Of a stretch of DNA of 64,000 bases, positions 63,000-64,000 are shown piece after piece. How positions within the stretch are numbered: the first letter of the stretch is position 1; each line of letters opens with the position of its first letter. This stretch comes from Chthoniobacterales bacterium. Lineage in GTDB: Bacteria; Verrucomicrobiota; Verrucomicrobiia; Chthoniobacterales; JAATET01. The position numbers and the translations under genes are program-made. Below the pieces are notes generated by a model that did not search any database, had not been told where the DNA came from, and was given only the letters and a program-made list of their open reading frames with translations. The stretch is taken from positions 66,526-130,525 of the forward strand of contig JAATET010000071.1 in assembly GCA_015655545.1 (NCBI GenBank), written 5' to 3'.

Positions 63000-63614
63000 T
63001 CAGCCGCCGTAGAGGACGCTCACGATGTCGCTGGGCTGGCCGATCTCCTCGTCGGCCACCACGCCCACGGCGCGGTATTCGCGCGTCTCGGGCGCGCCGG
63101 CGACGGCGAGCGGGCTGTCGTCGTCGAAGGGGAATTTCGTGCGGCGGGCGATGAGGAGCCGCCACTCGGCCTGGCCCTTCAATCTTGTGTAGAGGTTCAT
63201 GGCGCTGGCGCCGGCTTTGCGGGCCTTCAGCCGCACGTGGCCGAGGTGCGCCTCGGCGCCGAGCGCGGGCTTGTAGTGCTCGGCGTCGAACTCCCCCGCC
63301 CCGCCGATCACCTGCAAGTCCTCGCCGATGCCGATGGTGTAGGCGGGCACGGCCTTGAGGTGGCGGATGGCGGCGCGCAGCTTCGGCAACTGGTCGGCCT
63401 CGCTCTGGCGGAAGGCGCCGAGGGCGGCGTCGAGCTCGATCTCCTGGGCCATGAGGACGTCGAGCGGGGCTTGCAGGGCGGCGATCTCGGCAAGCAGCGC
63501 GGTGACTTGCGCGGGGGGCAGCCCGAGGGCCGGGCCGATGGTGGGGAGCTTCGCGGCGAGGTTCGCGAGCCAGTCGGAGAGGGCGGCGTGGGATTGCGGG
63601 ATGTAGTCTGTCAT
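63000..63614 (-). CDS. 204-residue protein at the head of the array, unknown
   Basis: No signal peptide is seen. The N-half is helical (LSDWLANLAAKLPTIGPALG; VTALLAEIAALQAPLDVLMA). The C-half is beta-rich and resembles a fibronectin III-like fold: HVRLKARKAGASAMNLYTRL, EWRLLIARRTKFPFDDDSPL, REYRAVGVVADEEIGQPSDI. Similar proteins of unknown function occur in Verrucomicrobiota, as far as I recall. It is encoded between the heptad-repeat ORF and gene G, probably in the same transcript. A phage-tail or adhesion accessory role is speculation. Confidence 0.7.
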   Translation of the reverse strand: MTDYIPQSHAALSDWLANLAAKLPTIGPALGLPPAQVTALLAEIAALQAPLDVLMAQEIELDAALGAFRQSEADQLPKLRAAIRHLKAVPAYTIGIGEDLQVIGGAGEFDAEHYKPALGAEAHLGHVRLKARKAGASAMNLYTRLKGQAEWRLLIARRTKFPFDDDSPLAVAGAPETREYRAVGVVADEEIGQPSDIVSVLYGG

Positions 63615-63669
63615 GGCGAGTTTGGGTGTTTGGGTTTTGGTGCTTGGTTTTGGTCTTCCTGGTGTCGGT

Positions 63670-64000
63670 TTATGGCTGCGAAATGGTGCGCGGGCGCGGC
63701 TGCCCGGCGCGGGCGCGAGGGAGAAAGCGGACGAGCGAGAGCGGCGCGCGCACCCGCGAGGGCGGCTCGCACCGGGGCATGGAGGCCTCGGGCTCCCGCA
63801 CGGCGGCCTCGGGCCCCTGCGAGGGTGCCTTGGGCTCCTGCGCGGAGAGATCGCACATGTGCGAGGCGGCCTCGCACTCGCGCCGGGGGAAATCGCACCC
63901 CTCCGAGGCGGCCTCGCACCCGCGCGAGGGCGGCACGGACTCGTGCGAGGATGCCTCGGGCGCGGGCCGGTGGGCCGGGGAGACGGCCGGGAGCGCCAGC
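63670..64000 (-). CDS. Heptad-repeat ORF (5' part beyond window)
   Basis: The minus frame is open from the right edge to TAA at 63670 (110 codons). It is built of degenerate 7-residue units: GCEAASE, GCDFPRR, ECEAASH, MCDLSAQ, EPKAPSQ, GPEAAVR, EPEASMP, RCEPPSR, VRAPLSL. The DNA repeats with a 21-bp period. Composition (Cys, Glu, Ala, Pro, Ser, Arg) is odd, and there is no domain. It could be a real repeat protein or a minisatellite with an accidental open frame. A GTG at 63936 is a possible internal start. Confidence 0.45.
   Translation of the reverse strand, partial: LALPAVSPAHRPAPEASSHESVPPSRGCEAASEGCDFPRRECEAASHMCDLSAQEPKAPSQGPEAAVREPEASMPRCEPPSRVRAPLSLVRFLPRARAGQPRPRTISQP
63720..63960. 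repeat. Degenerate 21-bp tandem repeats
   Basis: About eleven imperfect 21-bp units, e.g. around gaggcggcctcgcac, seen best as heptads on the minus strand. Same unit length as the repeats at 53852-53949 but a different sequence. Confidence 0.75.

Overview
The window is GC-rich, gene-dense bacterial DNA that most resembles Verrucomicrobiota. This rests on gene content, not on a marker gene: PEP-CTERM proteins with autotransporter-type beta-strand repeats, HAF and delta-60 repeat secreted proteins, a complete Bat-type operon with a DUF4381 protein, a sulfatase with its formylglycine-generating enzyme, and a bacterial SUI1 protein. No rRNA, tRNA or CRISPR array was seen.

Layout. 1-6.2 kb (minus): surface-polysaccharide genes (NeuB-family synthase cut by the window edge, a PseG-like protein, a Wzt-type ABC ATPase, a sugar epimerase) coupled to nadE. 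6.3-12.5 kb (minus): GbsR-type regulator, SUI1 protein, typA, a secreted C39-like protein and a PAS-PAS-GGEEF diguanylate cyclase. 12.6-26.2 kb (minus): one long, tightly packed run of arylsulfatase, moxR, DUF58, DUF4381, batA, batB, TPR protein, batD, secreted HAD phosphatase, FGE, DUF4239-like protein, CPA2 antiporter and an outer-membrane barrel with a long coiled-coil insert. An AraC regulator diverges from the sulfatase. 28.2-36.7 kb (plus): PPK2, SulP, VIT-like protein, DUF3302, HlyD-type fusion protein, pckA and an AspT-type transporter, mostly overlapping or nearly so. 37.2-39.8 kb (minus): TPR-GH8 glucanase and a coiled-coil protein split by an apparent frameshift.

39.8-45.1 kb is an accessory island. 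Its first part is lower in GC and holds broken ORFs, hairpins, an IS5-family transposase tail and a palindromic element shared with the 10.7-kb region. Then come an AAA+ ATPase, small ORFs and an HTH protein. 45.1-47 kb (minus) carries a soluble hybrid histidine kinase with no sensor domain, directly preceded by a 66-residue single-TM protein.

47.4-64 kb is the most unusual region: a minus-strand array of exported proteins. Seven of them (one heparinase-like, five HAF-type, one delta-60) end in almost the same basic domain of about 83 residues, whose core AHGPGGDSAP is invariant. An eighth copy survives only as a 12-residue tail next to 21-bp tandem repeats and a PemK-type toxin-antitoxin pair. 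Two PEP-CTERM proteins lie in the same array, and a heptad-repeat ORF runs off the right edge. This looks like a local expansion of surface proteins that share one C-terminal module, possibly for anchoring or sorting, and it is the best candidate for something undescribed.
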